Positions 44,232 to 53,277 of a stretch of DNA of 64,000 nt are shown here, in pieces. This stretch comes from Streptomyces flaveolus (GTDB lineage Bacteria > Actinomycetota > Actinomycetes > Streptomycetales > Streptomycetaceae), in assembly GCF_000716535.1 (NCBI RefSeq), contig NZ_JNWV01000036.1:1-64000 (forward strand). Reading direction: 5' to 3'. Every line of letters begins with the position of its first letter. Position 1 is the stretch's first letter. The position numbers and the translations under genes are program-made. The notes below the pieces were generated by a model. It did no database searches and was not told where the DNA came from. It saw only the letters and a list, made by a program, of their open reading frames with translations.

Positions 44232-45749
44232 CTAGGAGGCGTCCTGACGACGGGCGTAGTCCGCCTGAGCCGTGTACGCGGTCTCCTTCTGCTCGTCGCC
44301 CGCACGCTCGATGCCGCAGACCTTGCGCGCGAGGTCCGCCATGCTGCCGCTCGGCGACATCTCCGCGCGCTTCATGGTGAGGGTGCGGATGGCCAGCAGG
44401 GGCGTGCCGTTGAAGTTCTCGAAGGTGCTGATGCGGTCGCCCCAGTCGGACAGGAACAGGTCGCGGATCACACGGCTGATCTTCAGCCGGTCATGCGGCC
44501 TCCCGACCGGCCCGGTCTGCAACGCCTCGAGCCAGGGCCGTAGTTCAGGCCGCTGCCACTGCCCCTCGGTCGGGAAGATGAGCGAGGCACGACCGGCCAG
44601 GTCGATGACCTCGTGCACCAGGCCGGCGATGTTCTCGAGGTAGAACGCCCGCCCGAAGTCGAACATCAGGACGTTCGGCTTGTAGAGGCCGCCGGGCGTG
44701 GTGAACCCCTCGTCCTCCGAAGCGATCACGTGCGCCTTGAGCGTCTGGTGGAAGCCGGCGAACCGGGCGATCCGGGTTTGCACAGGGGGCAGTTGGTAGG
44801 TCCCGATGTGCTCGGTGATCAGCAGGGTCAGACCGAGCATCAGTTCGGCGCGCACCATCTGCCGGACCAGGGCCTGGTAGTGGAGCCAGTCGAAGACACG
44901 CTGCGGGTACAGCGACGCGTGCTGGGGGTTGCCGATGTGGAACACACGGTTCCAAGGGATGAACACGTCCTCGAACACGATGACGCTGTCCAGTTCGTCA
45001 CCCTGGGAGGCCAGCGGGTGCTCGACGTCCTCGCCGTCCCGGACGTTGCTCTCCCGGCAGATGATGGTGACCCCGGGGGTGCTGGGCGGCACCGCCGCGA
45101 AGATGATCTGCTCGGGCAGGATGCCGGGACGGTAGAAGACGCCGATGTGGATCCAGTCCCCGAAGGCCGCTCCGGTGCTGATCGCCTTCACGCCCCGCAC
45201 GGTGATGCCCTCGTCCGAGGTGCCGACCACCTGCAGCGCAGGGGACTCGGCCTGCGCGGACTCGCGTGAGCGGTCCGTCTGCGGGTCGACGAACGCCGGC
45301 GTCGTGTTGAGGTCGCCCTCGCGCACCAGGTTCCAGAAGTCGAGGATGCCCTCGGTCAGGTCCCTGCCGTCCGTGCCGACGGACTGGCTGCTCCAGGGCT
45401 CCGGATCGTCCACATAGGTCAGCAGCACGTAGTTGTTGACATCCGGTGTCCGCGGGGTCGCCCCGCCGCCGAGCTCCCGCAGCACCGTCTCCATGTAGCG
45501 GCGCTTGCGCCTCAGGTCCTCCTTGGTGCGGTGCTGGAACCACGTCATGGAGCGCCTGACGCCGTCTTCGTCCACGAACGTCATGACGTCCTGGAGTTCC
45601 GGACGGTGGTGCAGGTCGTAGAACTCCGCGAGCCTGTGGGCGTACGCCCGGGTCTTGGGGTGCGTGGCCACGTTCTCCACGAGCTCGTCACCCACCCATA
45701 CCGTGCGGCCGTCGTTCAGCGCCGCCAGGTATTCCTTGCCTGTACGCAC
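44232..45749 (-). CDS. HpaB-family flavin-dependent phenol hydroxylase, large component
   Basis: A 505-residue FADH2-dependent monooxygenase of the 4-hydroxyphenylacetate 3-hydroxylase family. Recognisable blocks: MRTGKEYLAALNDGRTVWV, MTWFQHRTKEDLRRKRRYME, GVKAISTGAAFGDWIHIGVF, VFEDVFIPWNRVF and FLSDWGDRISTFENFNG. Needs reduced FAD from the reductase at 41286. With hydroxyquinol dioxygenase nearby, likely substrates are resorcinol (as in GraA-type enzymes), or a nitro- or chlorophenol leading to hydroxyquinol; sequence alone cannot decide. GTG start with GAGGAG upstream; divergent from a LAL regulator. Confidence 0.88.
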   Translation of the reverse strand: MRTGKEYLAALNDGRTVWVGDELVENVATHPKTRAYAHRLAEFYDLHHRPELQDVMTFVDEDGVRRSMTWFQHRTKEDLRRKRRYMETVLRELGGGATPRTPDVNNYVLLTYVDDPEPWSSQSVGTDGRDLTEGILDFWNLVREGDLNTTPAFVDPQTDRSRESAQAESPALQVVGTSDEGITVRGVKAISTGAAFGDWIHIGVFYRPGILPEQIIFAAVPPSTPGVTIICRESNVRDGEDVEHPLASQGDELDSVIVFEDVFIPWNRVFHIGNPQHASLYPQRVFDWLHYQALVRQMVRAELMLGLTLLITEHIGTYQLPPVQTRIARFAGFHQTLKAHVIASEDEGFTTPGGLYKPNVLMFDFGRAFYLENIAGLVHEVIDLAGRASLIFPTEGQWQRPELRPWLEALQTGPVGRPHDRLKISRVIRDLFLSDWGDRISTFENFNGTPLLAIRTLTMKRAEMSPSGSMADLARKVCGIERAGDEQKETAYTAQADYARRQDAS

Positions 45750-45806
45750 GTCGTGCTCCTCTCCAGGGGCAAGAGAACCGGATGGCAGCGACCATGCCTC
45801 GCGGCA

Positions 45807-45861
45807 GGGTGAGAGGAGGGCGCGGAGCCGAGGATCACCCGGGTGAAAGCACCGGTCACCC
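45807..45861 (+). promoter_or_regulatory. GGGTGA/TCACCC repeats in divergent hydroxylase/LAL promoter
   Basis: A perfect 12-base palindrome TCACCCGGGTGA (45835-45846) is flanked by single half-sites GGGTGA at 45807 and TCACCC at 45856. All four hexamers fall in the gap between the hydroxylase start (45749) and the LAL start (45909), consistent with a dimeric regulator binding at two adjacent dyads. Confidence 0.6.
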
Positions 45862-45908
45862 AGCGGTGTGCGTTGAGGGCGCTGGTGGCGGTACGGCATC
45901 CTGGCACC

Positions 45909-48764
45909 ATGGGCAGGACAGACCCCGCAGGCGCCCCGGTCCGTGGCCGCGGGAGCCGGGCCACGACCCGGCTGCGCCTCAGGGGACGGGAGCGCGAGAT
46001 CACGGCTTTCCGTGAGGCTCTGCGAACGGTGCGTGGCGGACGGGGCGCCTGTGTCGTCGTAGAAGGCGCGCCCGGCGTCGGCAAGAGCCGGCTGCTCGCC
46101 GAGCTCGACGAGCTGGCGCGGCGGTTCGGGTTCGACGTGGTGTCCGTACGGGCCGACGAACTCGACCAGTACGCGGCAGGAGCCGCCCTGCAGTCCGCCT
46201 TGCAGGCCTCCGACGCCGCCGGGCGAGCCGCCGCGACGACCGAGGACCAGCGGCTGTGGCTGTTGGACAGCATCACGGACGCTCTCGAGGACCGGGCCCA
46301 GCGCGCCCCGGTAGCGGTGCTCGTGGACGACGCACAGTGGGCCGATCCCGCTACCCTCTTCCTGCTCCGCACCCTGCCCGGACGACTGGCCGCCCTGCGG
46401 ATCCTGTGGGTGCTGGCGGTACGGTCGGAGACGGCGCGGCCGACCGTGGCCAGGGTGCGGGCGGACCTCGAACGCCTCGGAGCCCGTTGGCTGACGCTCG
46501 GCCCCCTGCCGCGGCAGGAGCTGCAGCACATCGCGTCCGACGTGCTCGGCGCCAGGCCGTCACCGGATCTGGTCAGGCTGCTGCGCGGCGTCGCGGGCAA
46601 TCCTTTCCTGGCGATCGAACTGGTGCGCTCCTTCGCCGAGACGGATGCCGTCAAAGTGGAGGCGGGCGTGGCGAACCTGCTGGACCACGACATCCCCGTC
46701 GCTTTCCGGCTGAGTGTCGCCGCGCGCCTGGAGCGGCTCCCGGAGGACGCCGTGCGGCTGCTCCAGATCGGGTCCGTCCTCGGCCGCGAATTCGACCTCG
46801 GCCCGGCCGCCCGACTGCTCGGCAGACAGGTCGGCAGCCTGCTGTCGGGCGTCGAGGCCGCCCTGAACGCCGGTCTGCTCTCGGCCGACGGCCCGCGACT
46901 CGCGTTCCGTCACGACCTCATACGGCAGGCTGTCCACGACAACCTGCCGCCGGCCGTACGGACCGCTCTGCACCGGGAAGCCGCCGACAGCCTGCGCGAC
47001 GCCGGGGCACGTCCGGCGGAGGTGGCCTGGCACGTCGTCATGGCGGGCGGCCCGGTCGACGACGAAGCCGTGACCACGCTGCACACCGCCATACGGGAAC
47101 TGTCGTCGACGGCCCCTGACGCGGCTGCGGACTTCGCTCAGCGGATCGCCGACCTGCTGCCCCGGCACGACCGGCGCCGCATCACCTTGCTGACCGACGC
47201 CGCCGGGTACCTCGGCCGGACTCGCTGGGTCCACGAGGCGCTCGACCTGGTCGACGCCACCCTGGCAGAGGGTCCTGAGCCGCCGCAGGAGGCACGCCTG
47301 CGCCTGGTGGCCGCCGAGATCCACCAGGCCGCGGGCGACGACACCGCCGCCATGGCACACCTCCGGCAGGCACTGGACCTTCCCGCGCTGCCGCCCGATC
47401 TGCGCATCCGGCTCCTGAAGACCAAGGCGACGGGGCACGTGTACCTCGGGGACATCACCGGTGCCGAGCGGACGGACACCGGGCTCGTCGACGCCGCCTA
47501 CCGCAGCCACGATCCGGCTCTGGTCGTCAGCGCCATGATTTTCCAGTCGCAGACGTCGTTCTACCGCGGACGCCTGGCCCGCGCAGTGGAACTCGCCGAA
47601 GAGGCCACCCGACGTGCCCGCACGGAGTCCGCCGTGCTCCACCTGCGGCCCCCGCGGATTCCGGCCCTGTGGCTGGCCACGGTGCTCACCGCGACCGACC
47701 GGCTGGCGGACACCGAGCGGATCCTGCGAGAGGGACAGCGTGAAGCGGAGGCGATGGGCCTCGGCTGGTCACTCCCGAACTGGCATGCCGCCCGTGCCTG
47801 CGCGCTCCTCGAGCGGGGAGCGCTGGACGACGCGGCCGTGGAGGCCGAGGCCAGTCTGACGGTGGCGGACGAACTCGAGATCGTTCAAGTGCACCCGCAG
47901 GCCCGCTCCCTGCTGGCACTGGTGGAGATCAGACGCGGTGACCACGCCGCGGCCAAGGGCCATCTCCGTGCCGCCGAAGCCGGTTCCGGGACGGCCACGC
48001 AGCGGTACGGCCTGTGGGTGTCGCTCGCGCGCGCCTGCCTGGCCGACGCGGAGGGCCGCCATGCCACCGCGGCAGCGGCACTCGCAGGCGGCTTCGCGGA
48101 CCGCGAGCCGACACGGCTGCTGGCGGTACCTCCGTCCCACTGGCCCGGGATCGTGCGTATCGCACTGCGCGGCGAGGACCCGTCTGTCGCGCAGGCCGTG
48201 TCCGACGCACTGCGCGGCCTGTCCGCACGGGACGACAGCCAGCAGATCGTCGGGGCAGCCCGCGCCCACGTGGACGGCCTGCTCCACAGCGACCCCGCCG
48301 CACTGGCGTCCGCCATCACCGGCTACCGGAGCTCCGGCAGGCCGCTGGCCCTCGCCGCGGCCTGCGAGGACCTCGGCGAGCTCATGACCGCATCGGCCGA
48401 TCAGGCGTCGGCCATCCCCTACTTCGAAGAGGCGGGTCGACTGGCGTCGGCCTCAGGAGCCCTGGGCGACCACGAACGGATCAGACGGCGCCTTCGGCAG
48501 CTCGGCGTGCGCACCGAGGCCCCACGGCACCACACGACCAGCCCGCCGGAGTGGGGAAACCTGACCGAATCCGAGCGGAAACTGATCCCGCTCGTCGTGG
48601 AAGGCCTCACCAACAGGGCCATCGCCGACCGGCTCTACGTGTCCGTGCACACCGTCAACACGCACATGAAGCACATCTTCGCCAAGCTCGGCATCAACAC
48701 GAGAGTAGAACTCACCAGGTTGGCGATCGAACAGGGTGGTGTCACCACCGACGGAGCGGACTGA
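45909..48764 (+). CDS. LuxR-family regulator, LAL type with N-terminal AAA ATPase
   Basis: About 951 residues. LRGREREITAFREAL leads into Walker A EGAPGVGKSRLL and Walker B VAVLVDDAQWADP (AAA_16-type), then helical repeats and a C-terminal LuxR helix-turn-helix (LTESERKLIPLVVEGLTNRA, LYVSVHTVNTHMKHIFAKLGI). The ATG at 45909 is preferred because an alternative GTG at 45843 lies inside the palindromic operator; neither has a strong ribosome site, so the start is uncertain. Divergent from the hydroxylase gene, it is the prime candidate for its activator. Confidence 0.85.
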   Translation: MGRTDPAGAPVRGRGSRATTRLRLRGREREITAFREALRTVRGGRGACVVVEGAPGVGKSRLLAELDELARRFGFDVVSVRADELDQYAAGAALQSALQASDAAGRAAATTEDQRLWLLDSITDALEDRAQRAPVAVLVDDAQWADPATLFLLRTLPGRLAALRILWVLAVRSETARPTVARVRADLERLGARWLTLGPLPRQELQHIASDVLGARPSPDLVRLLRGVAGNPFLAIELVRSFAETDAVKVEAGVANLLDHDIPVAFRLSVAARLERLPEDAVRLLQIGSVLGREFDLGPAARLLGRQVGSLLSGVEAALNAGLLSADGPRLAFRHDLIRQAVHDNLPPAVRTALHREAADSLRDAGARPAEVAWHVVMAGGPVDDEAVTTLHTAIRELSSTAPDAAADFAQRIADLLPRHDRRRITLLTDAAGYLGRTRWVHEALDLVDATLAEGPEPPQEARLRLVAAEIHQAAGDDTAAMAHLRQALDLPALPPDLRIRLLKTKATGHVYLGDITGAERTDTGLVDAAYRSHDPALVVSAMIFQSQTSFYRGRLARAVELAEEATRRARTESAVLHLRPPRIPALWLATVLTATDRLADTERILREGQREAEAMGLGWSLPNWHAARACALLERGALDDAAVEAEASLTVADELEIVQVHPQARSLLALVEIRRGDHAAAKGHLRAAEAGSGTATQRYGLWVSLARACLADAEGRHATAAAALAGGFADREPTRLLAVPPSHWPGIVRIALRGEDPSVAQAVSDALRGLSARDDSQQIVGAARAHVDGLLHSDPAALASAITGYRSSGRPLALAAACEDLGELMTASADQASAIPYFEEAGRLASASGALGDHERIRRRLRQLGVRTEAPRHHTTSPPEWGNLTESERKLIPLVVEGLTNRAIADRLYVSVHTVNTHMKHIFAKLGINTRVELTRLAIEQGGVTTDGAD

Positions 48765-48901
48765 GCGATGCCCCGACCGGCATGGTCCGGCGGCGATAAT
48801 CCCTTGAATGGGCGATGTCGGCTCAGGCCGTACCGAAGATGCTGGTCACGACGGCCTGGCCACCGGAACGGCACCGTCCTTCATCAGGAAGTGACCGCAT
48901 C

Positions 48902-49252
48902 ATGAACGCGATCCGCGCAGTACGCGCACATCCACGCGGAAGCCCCGAACGACTGCTTCCCGGGACCGCACCGCGCCGAGCCCTGACACGGCGACGCGGC
49001 GGCCGCGGTCCTTGCCGGGCCCGTCGCGAGCCCGGCCTGGGCACGAACTGGAACCGCGCCCCGCGCGGAGTCCTCCTGATCGTCGAACCGGACCGCAACG
49101 GATTCGACCCCATCAGCGAGTCGGTCACGCGCGGACGGCGCGGTCCGGGGACCGACCGGGTCACCCCCCTCGCGCGGACCGAAGCCGCGTGCGAGGAGCC
49201 GGTGGAGGAGCACAGACGTGGCGAGGTCGTCACCCACATCGCGGAGGCATAG
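48902..49252 (+). pseudogene. internally deleted NADPH:quinone oxidoreductase (MDR)
   Basis: The first ~18 residues (MNAIRAVRAHPRGSPERL) resemble the start of quinone-reductase-type MDR proteins, and the last ~70 (VLLIVEPDRNGFDPISESV, then DRVTPLARTEAACEEPVEEH and GEVVTHIA) resemble their C-terminus (VEPD...L..L...G...P.V...PL..A..A...... GKVV). The central ~200 residues with the catalytic and cofactor domains are missing, replaced by ~25 Arg/Pro-rich residues. It is open and could be translated, but cannot be an active reductase. Confidence 0.5.
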
Positions 49253-49334
49253 CCAACCGAGGCCCGGTCCTGCCAGGTCGGTTGCGCGTACGGGCCCTCA
49301 AGCGCACGGATACCGCGGCCGGCTCCGCGCCACT

Positions 49335-49733
49335 GTGGCCGCGAGTGCGGCCCCGCACGGATACACGCTGGCGCTGTGGGCCGCCAGCGCGATGACGTCG
49401 ACCGAGCGGGGCGGCCCTGGGACGGCCGACGTCCTGGCCCTCCTCGCCGGTGCGACGCTCGCCTTCGTCGCGTTGGGCGCCGTCGCCCACAGCGGCGCCC
49501 CCATGGCGTCGGACAGGCCCTCCGTCGACGCGCGGATATGGGCCGCCTTCCATCTGCCCACGGCGGCATTCGCCGCACTGGCCGGCCTGTTGCTCGCACA
49601 GTGTTGTTCCGGACCCCTGCTCTGGGGGCTCGTCGGGGCGACCACCACAGCCGTGTACCTGCTGGGTGTCAGCGCCCAGTTCCTCTGTTTCGCAGCCTCA
49701 AGCCACCGAACAACCAAAGACACTCACCCGTAA
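49335..49733 (+). CDS. small membrane protein of unknown function
   Basis: About 132 residues from a GTG at 49335, with three to four hydrophobic segments (VLALLAGATLAFVALGAVAH, AAFAALAGLLLAQ, LLWGLVGATTTAVYLLGVSA). The open frame extends to a GTG at 49218, but the extra 39 residues are Arg/Pro-rich and overlap the preceding pseudogene, so the later start is preferred. It resembles DUF6069-type proteins in size and helix layout; that match is tentative. It ends 9 bases before the nitroreductase, suggesting co-transcription. Confidence 0.55.
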   Translation: MAASAAPHGYTLALWAASAMTSTERGGPGTADVLALLAGATLAFVALGAVAHSGAPMASDRPSVDARIWAAFHLPTAAFAALAGLLLAQCCSGPLLWGLVGATTTAVYLLGVSAQFLCFAASSHRTTKDTHP

Positions 49734-49742
49734 GAGGTTCAC

Positions 49743-50333
49743 ATGTCTCTCATCCTCGACCACGCAGCCCAGGACCTTCTGTTCCGTGAGGCACGGACCG
49801 CCAACACCTTCACCGACGAACCGGTGACGGACGACCAGATGGAAGCCATCTACGACCTGGTCAAGTACGGCCCCACCTCGATGAACCAGCAGCCCTTGCG
49901 TATCGTGCTGGTCCGCTCCGCCGAGGCTCGCGAGCGCCTGGTCGGGCACCTGGCCGAGGGAAACCGGAAGAAGACCGCGCAAGCCCCGCTCGTCGCCATC
50001 CTCGCCGCGGACAACGAGTTCCACGAGGAACTGCCCAGCCAGTTCCCGCACTTCCCTCAGGCCAAGGACCTCTTCGCCGAACGTGCGGTGCGTGAGCGGT
50101 CCGCGAGGCTCAACGCGCTCATCCAGGTCGGGTACTTCATCATCGGCGTCCGTGCCGCCGGCCTGGCCGCGGGACCGATGACCGGCTTCGACGCCGACGG
50201 CATCGACAAGGACTTCTTCGGCGACGGCGAGCACTCGGTTCTCGCCGTGATCAACATCGGCAGGCCGGGTGAGAACGCGTGGTTCCCGCGCTCTCCGCGT
50301 CTGACATACGAGCAAGTCGTCAGGACGGTCTGA
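49743..50333 (+). CDS. nitroreductase family protein, RutE/malonic-semialdehyde-reductase-like
   Basis: A 196-residue FMN-dependent reductase: REARTANTFTDEPVTDDQM at the N-terminus, LVKYGPTSMNQQPLRIVLV (FMN phosphate site), IGVRAAGLAAGPMTGFD and INIGRPGENAWFPRSPRL. The pattern follows RutE (pyrimidine-ring degradation), which reduces malonic semialdehyde, although no other rut gene is nearby. A detoxifying reductase for a nitro-aromatic fed to the hydroxyquinol pathway is an alternative suggested by context. AGAGG lies upstream of the ATG. Confidence 0.85.
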   Translation: MSLILDHAAQDLLFREARTANTFTDEPVTDDQMEAIYDLVKYGPTSMNQQPLRIVLVRSAEARERLVGHLAEGNRKKTAQAPLVAILAADNEFHEELPSQFPHFPQAKDLFAERAVRERSARLNALIQVGYFIIGVRAAGLAAGPMTGFDADGIDKDFFGDGEHSVLAVINIGRPGENAWFPRSPRLTYEQVVRTV

Positions 50334-50593
50334 AGCCGGCCGTCCGGCTGCCCGCTGGGATCGTCAGCCGGCACGACGGTGACTTCGACGCGTTCGCCCA
50401 CCGGCGCGCGGTGGATTCCGGAGCTGCGGCACACGGCCATCGCGATGGCCAGGCCGTGTTCACCGCCCCGGTGCGGATCGCTTCCTGGGACATTGGCGGG
50501 GCCGGTGGGTGACGCGCGGTCGAAGCTGCCTGGCTGGCGCGGGCCGAGCAGGGGAGCCCGTTCCTTCAGCTCCTCCTCGAGGTCGTCCACCGG

Positions 50594-51307
50594 TCACGAA
50601 CAGTCGAACCAGTGCCCGACGGGGCGGTCGGGGCAGGCACGGCATTCGAAGACGTAGACGCTTCCGGCGTCGCCGAGGCACAGGCCCGCGGGGTTGTCCG
50701 CGGTTTCGGCCCAACCACTGTCGGTCCGGTCCTCCACCGGCAGCCACGTACGCCAGGACTCTCCGTCGAACTCCCAGCTCGCGACGGTCAGAAGGTGTTC
50801 CATGCGCCCACCGCACGCTTCGCAATCGGGGTACTCGGTCACCTGCTCCGGGTGGACCACACACGGGTCCGGATACCAGTCCTTCGGAAGCCCTTCCACC
50901 GGTGCCGGAGTAGGCAGTATGTCTCCGATGGCACCAGTGTTCCTCCAGTGCACCCGCGGCAGGGGATAGCAGTACTCGCCGTGCGCGTAGGGGCACCACA
51001 GCACCTGCAACAGGTCGGTCCCCTCGGGGAAGGGCACACCGGGCGCGTCGGCCTGGCGGACTTGGACGATGGGAACCATGGGCACGTCACCCTGGAGCTC
51101 GCTCACAGTGTCAGGGTCGTAGTGCTCCTCCGTACAAACCGGCCATGGCTCTGCTGCAGGCCACAGCAGCGGTCCTCCAACGGAACTGTCCTGGCAGGAA
51201 GGGGAGCCGGCGCGCGGGTGCAGGCGGACGGCCCCACGACGGAAGGGGATCAGCTCAGGGAAAAGCTTCTCCACGTCCACTGGGCGGGCGGGGGTGCGAC
51301 GGGTCAT
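50594..51307 (-). CDS. hypothetical protein with a zinc-ribbon-like Cys cluster
   Basis: A 237-residue soluble protein I cannot name. It has a Pro/Trp-rich first half (GGPLLWPAAEPWPVC, LLQVLWCPYAHGEYCYPLP) and a CEACGGRMEH ... VFECRACPD pair in the second half, four Cys arranged as a possible zinc ribbon. Layout recalls proteins of the YwqG/DUF1963 kind seen in Streptomyces, but I do not see a decisive motif. Start ATG 51307 has only a weak ribosome site. Confidence 0.6.
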   Translation of the reverse strand: MTRRTPARPVDVEKLFPELIPFRRGAVRLHPRAGSPSCQDSSVGGPLLWPAAEPWPVCTEEHYDPDTVSELQGDVPMVPIVQVRQADAPGVPFPEGTDLLQVLWCPYAHGEYCYPLPRVHWRNTGAIGDILPTPAPVEGLPKDWYPDPCVVHPEQVTEYPDCEACGGRMEHLLTVASWEFDGESWRTWLPVEDRTDSGWAETADNPAGLCLGDAGSVYVFECRACPDRPVGHWFDCS

Positions 51308-51654
51308 ACATCGGACTCTAGGGCCGGGGTACGACAGCCAACCCACCCGGCCCCGCGAACCCCATTCCCGACTTCTCCCGTCGCCCCCCATGACCCAGCG
51401 GCCCGTCACCACCGTCCACCTCACCGTCTCGGCTGCCCACGCCATCACCACCGAACTGCTCACGGCTGGCTCTGTCCGCGATCCGCGAGAACGGGCTGCG
51501 GATGTAGACCGGTTCGGGAGGCAGCCGCCGCCCGAGAGGGAATCGAAAAGTTCACGGATTTCGACAGCACCACTGGCATGGAGAGTTACTGCTGGGGGTG
51601 CGATAGCCGACGCCGTTGGATAACGGATGGTCGGGGCGAGCGTGACGAGGCAGG
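51308..51654. other. intergenic region between divergent genes
   Basis: No recognisable gene on either strand; short open frames have no family resemblance or ribosome sites. It should contain the promoters of the hypothetical gene (minus) and the acetyltransferase (plus). Confidence 0.5.
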
Positions 51655-52236
51655 ATGCTCCGCATGACGTTGCCCACCCCCGAGCTGCACACCGCCCGCC
51701 TGCGACTGCGGCCGTTCACCGACGCCGACGCGGCACCGCTCTACGCGCTGCACAGCAGTGCCCACGTGCTGCGTTACTGGGACTCCCCGCCGTGGACCGA
51801 ACCGGCCCGCGCCCAGCGCTTCATCGCGACCTGCCGGACCATCGAGGCGGAAGGCACGGGAGCGCGGGTGGCCGTCGACCGCCTCTCAGACGGCGCGTTC
51901 ATCGGCTGGTGCGGCCTGACCAGCTGGAACCCGGACTTTCGCAGCGCGTCCCTGGGCTACGTCTTCGACGCCGCCGCGTGGGGCCACGGCTACGCCACGG
52001 AGGCCGCGCACGCCGTCCTGCGGTGGGCGTTCGACACCCTGGACCTGAACCGCGTCCAAGCCGAGACCGACACTCGCAACGTGGCGTCCGCCCGGGTCCT
52101 GGAGAAGCTCGGCTTCGTCCGCGAAGGCACCCTCCGCGAGGACTGCGTCGTCAACGGCGACGTCTCCGACTCCTGGGTCTTCGGCCTCCTCCGCCGCGAG
52201 TGGCACCCGACGGCCACACCGACGGCCGGCCGCTAG
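51655..52236 (+). CDS. GNAT acetyltransferase, RimJ/RimL type
   Basis: A 193-residue N-acetyltransferase: LHTARLRLRPFTDADAAPLY, IGWCGLTSWNP, GYVFDAAAWGHGYATEAAHAV (acetyl-CoA pyrophosphate loop, Q/RxxGxG/A-like as WGHGYA) and ETDTRNVASARVLEKLGFVREG. The start may be ATG 51655 or 51664. Acts on a protein N-terminus, a small amine or an aminoglycoside-like acceptor; not decidable here. Confidence 0.88.
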   Translation: MLRMTLPTPELHTARLRLRPFTDADAAPLYALHSSAHVLRYWDSPPWTEPARAQRFIATCRTIEAEGTGARVAVDRLSDGAFIGWCGLTSWNPDFRSASLGYVFDAAAWGHGYATEAAHAVLRWAFDTLDLNRVQAETDTRNVASARVLEKLGFVREGTLREDCVVNGDVSDSWVFGLLRREWHPTATPTAGR

Positions 52237-52463
52237 GACCCGGACCTACCGGTTCGCTTGCCCACCGATCCCGACCATCCGCACCGTGGAGCATCCAGTA
52301 GCTCGTAGGGTCGGCCTGGAGCGGCAACATTCTCATCGGCGTGCGCGGGTGCTGGCGCATCTCGTGAACATCGGACACGCCGCGTCCCGGGGTGCCTCCC
52401 GAAGCACTGGACAACCGCTGTCGAAACCGGGGTTCTGGCACGACTTCCGTGAAGCGGTCACGA

Positions 52464-52880
52464 TCAGTGATCGGCGGATGCTTCGAGTGCCTGGAGGATC
52501 TGTCGCACTTCCTCGCGCCACTGATCGGCGTCGGCGCTGTCCACCCAGCCGGTTGCCATCTCTGATCCGTCCTGGAGTACCCGGTTCAGTGCGAGTTTCG
52601 CTGACGCGCGAAGCGAGGCCGGCAGTTCGGGCAGTGGTTCCCCGGGGCCGTCATCGGGGTCAATCACGATGGGGCTGCCCGGGAGGGTGCTGGCGACAAG
52701 AGCGCCAGCGGCAACGGCTTCGGCCCCGTCTCCGCCGTCGACGCGCTCTCCGGAGTTGGCTACTCGCTGGAACGCCCGCTCCAGCACGTCGATGACCTGC
52801 TGGGGGTTGAGTCCCTCGAGTTCATCGACGAAGTCTGCGGCGAGGTCGCTGTCGAACGGGCCGGTTCCCCACGTTCCCAT
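52464..52880 (-). CDS. DUF4259 protein
   Basis: A 138-residue cytoplasmic protein beginning MGTWGTGPFDSDLAADFVDEL, the hallmark of DUF4259, and ending in a Gln/Glu/Trp helix (DADQWREEVRQILQALE). Family function unknown, often near mobile or toxin-like loci. The 52237-52463 gap downstream shows nothing recognisable. Confidence 0.85.
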   Translation of the reverse strand: MGTWGTGPFDSDLAADFVDELEGLNPQQVIDVLERAFQRVANSGERVDGGDGAEAVAAGALVASTLPGSPIVIDPDDGPGEPLPELPASLRASAKLALNRVLQDGSEMATGWVDSADADQWREEVRQILQALEASADH

Positions 52881-52941
52881 GCACGGCTCCTGATACGACT
52901 GTCTTGGACGAAGTCATGGTTCCAGGAGCCACTGACATCGG

Positions 52942-53277
52942 TCACAGTGCGAGCAGGACCCGCTTGCGGAGCAGTGCGAAGCCGGTGCGTCCGAACATCT
53001 GGCCCTTGAGCATCTTGATCCGGTTGACGTTCCTTCGACGACACCGGAGTTCCAGGGCAGGGTCAGGCCGGCGATGACCGCATCGCGGTCTCGGTCGATG
53101 CCGGCCCCGAAAGTGTGGAGGCTGGGAAGGTCGTCCTGGCGGACGGCATCGAGCCACTGCGGGAGTCGTTCGCCCTGGCGCTCGGTGAGCATGTGGGCGA
53201 AGGACCGGACGTGACCAGTGAGGGCATCGAGTTCAGGGCAGTTGGCCAGGATGGTCCCGAAGCCTGATCGGAGCAGC
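52942..53277 (-). pseudogene. C-terminal remnant of an ISL3-family transposase
   Basis: Minus-strand reading gives CPELDALTGHVRSFAHMLTE, GERLPQWLDAV and LPWNSGVVEG, then after a frame change VNRIKMLKGQMFGRTGFALL and a stop. This is the conserved end of ISL3 (DDE_Tnp_ISL3) transposases, including the W-S-x-G-x-V-E-G-x-x-N-x-x-K motif with its catalytic Glu, broken by one frameshift between EG and N. The N-terminal three quarters are missing. Confidence 0.7.

Noticed and set aside
50334..50593. A minus-strand frame (DDLEEELKERAPLLGPRQPG) after the nitroreductase
   Set aside because: The composition is protein-like, but there is no start with a ribosome site and no family resemblance, so it is not called as a gene.
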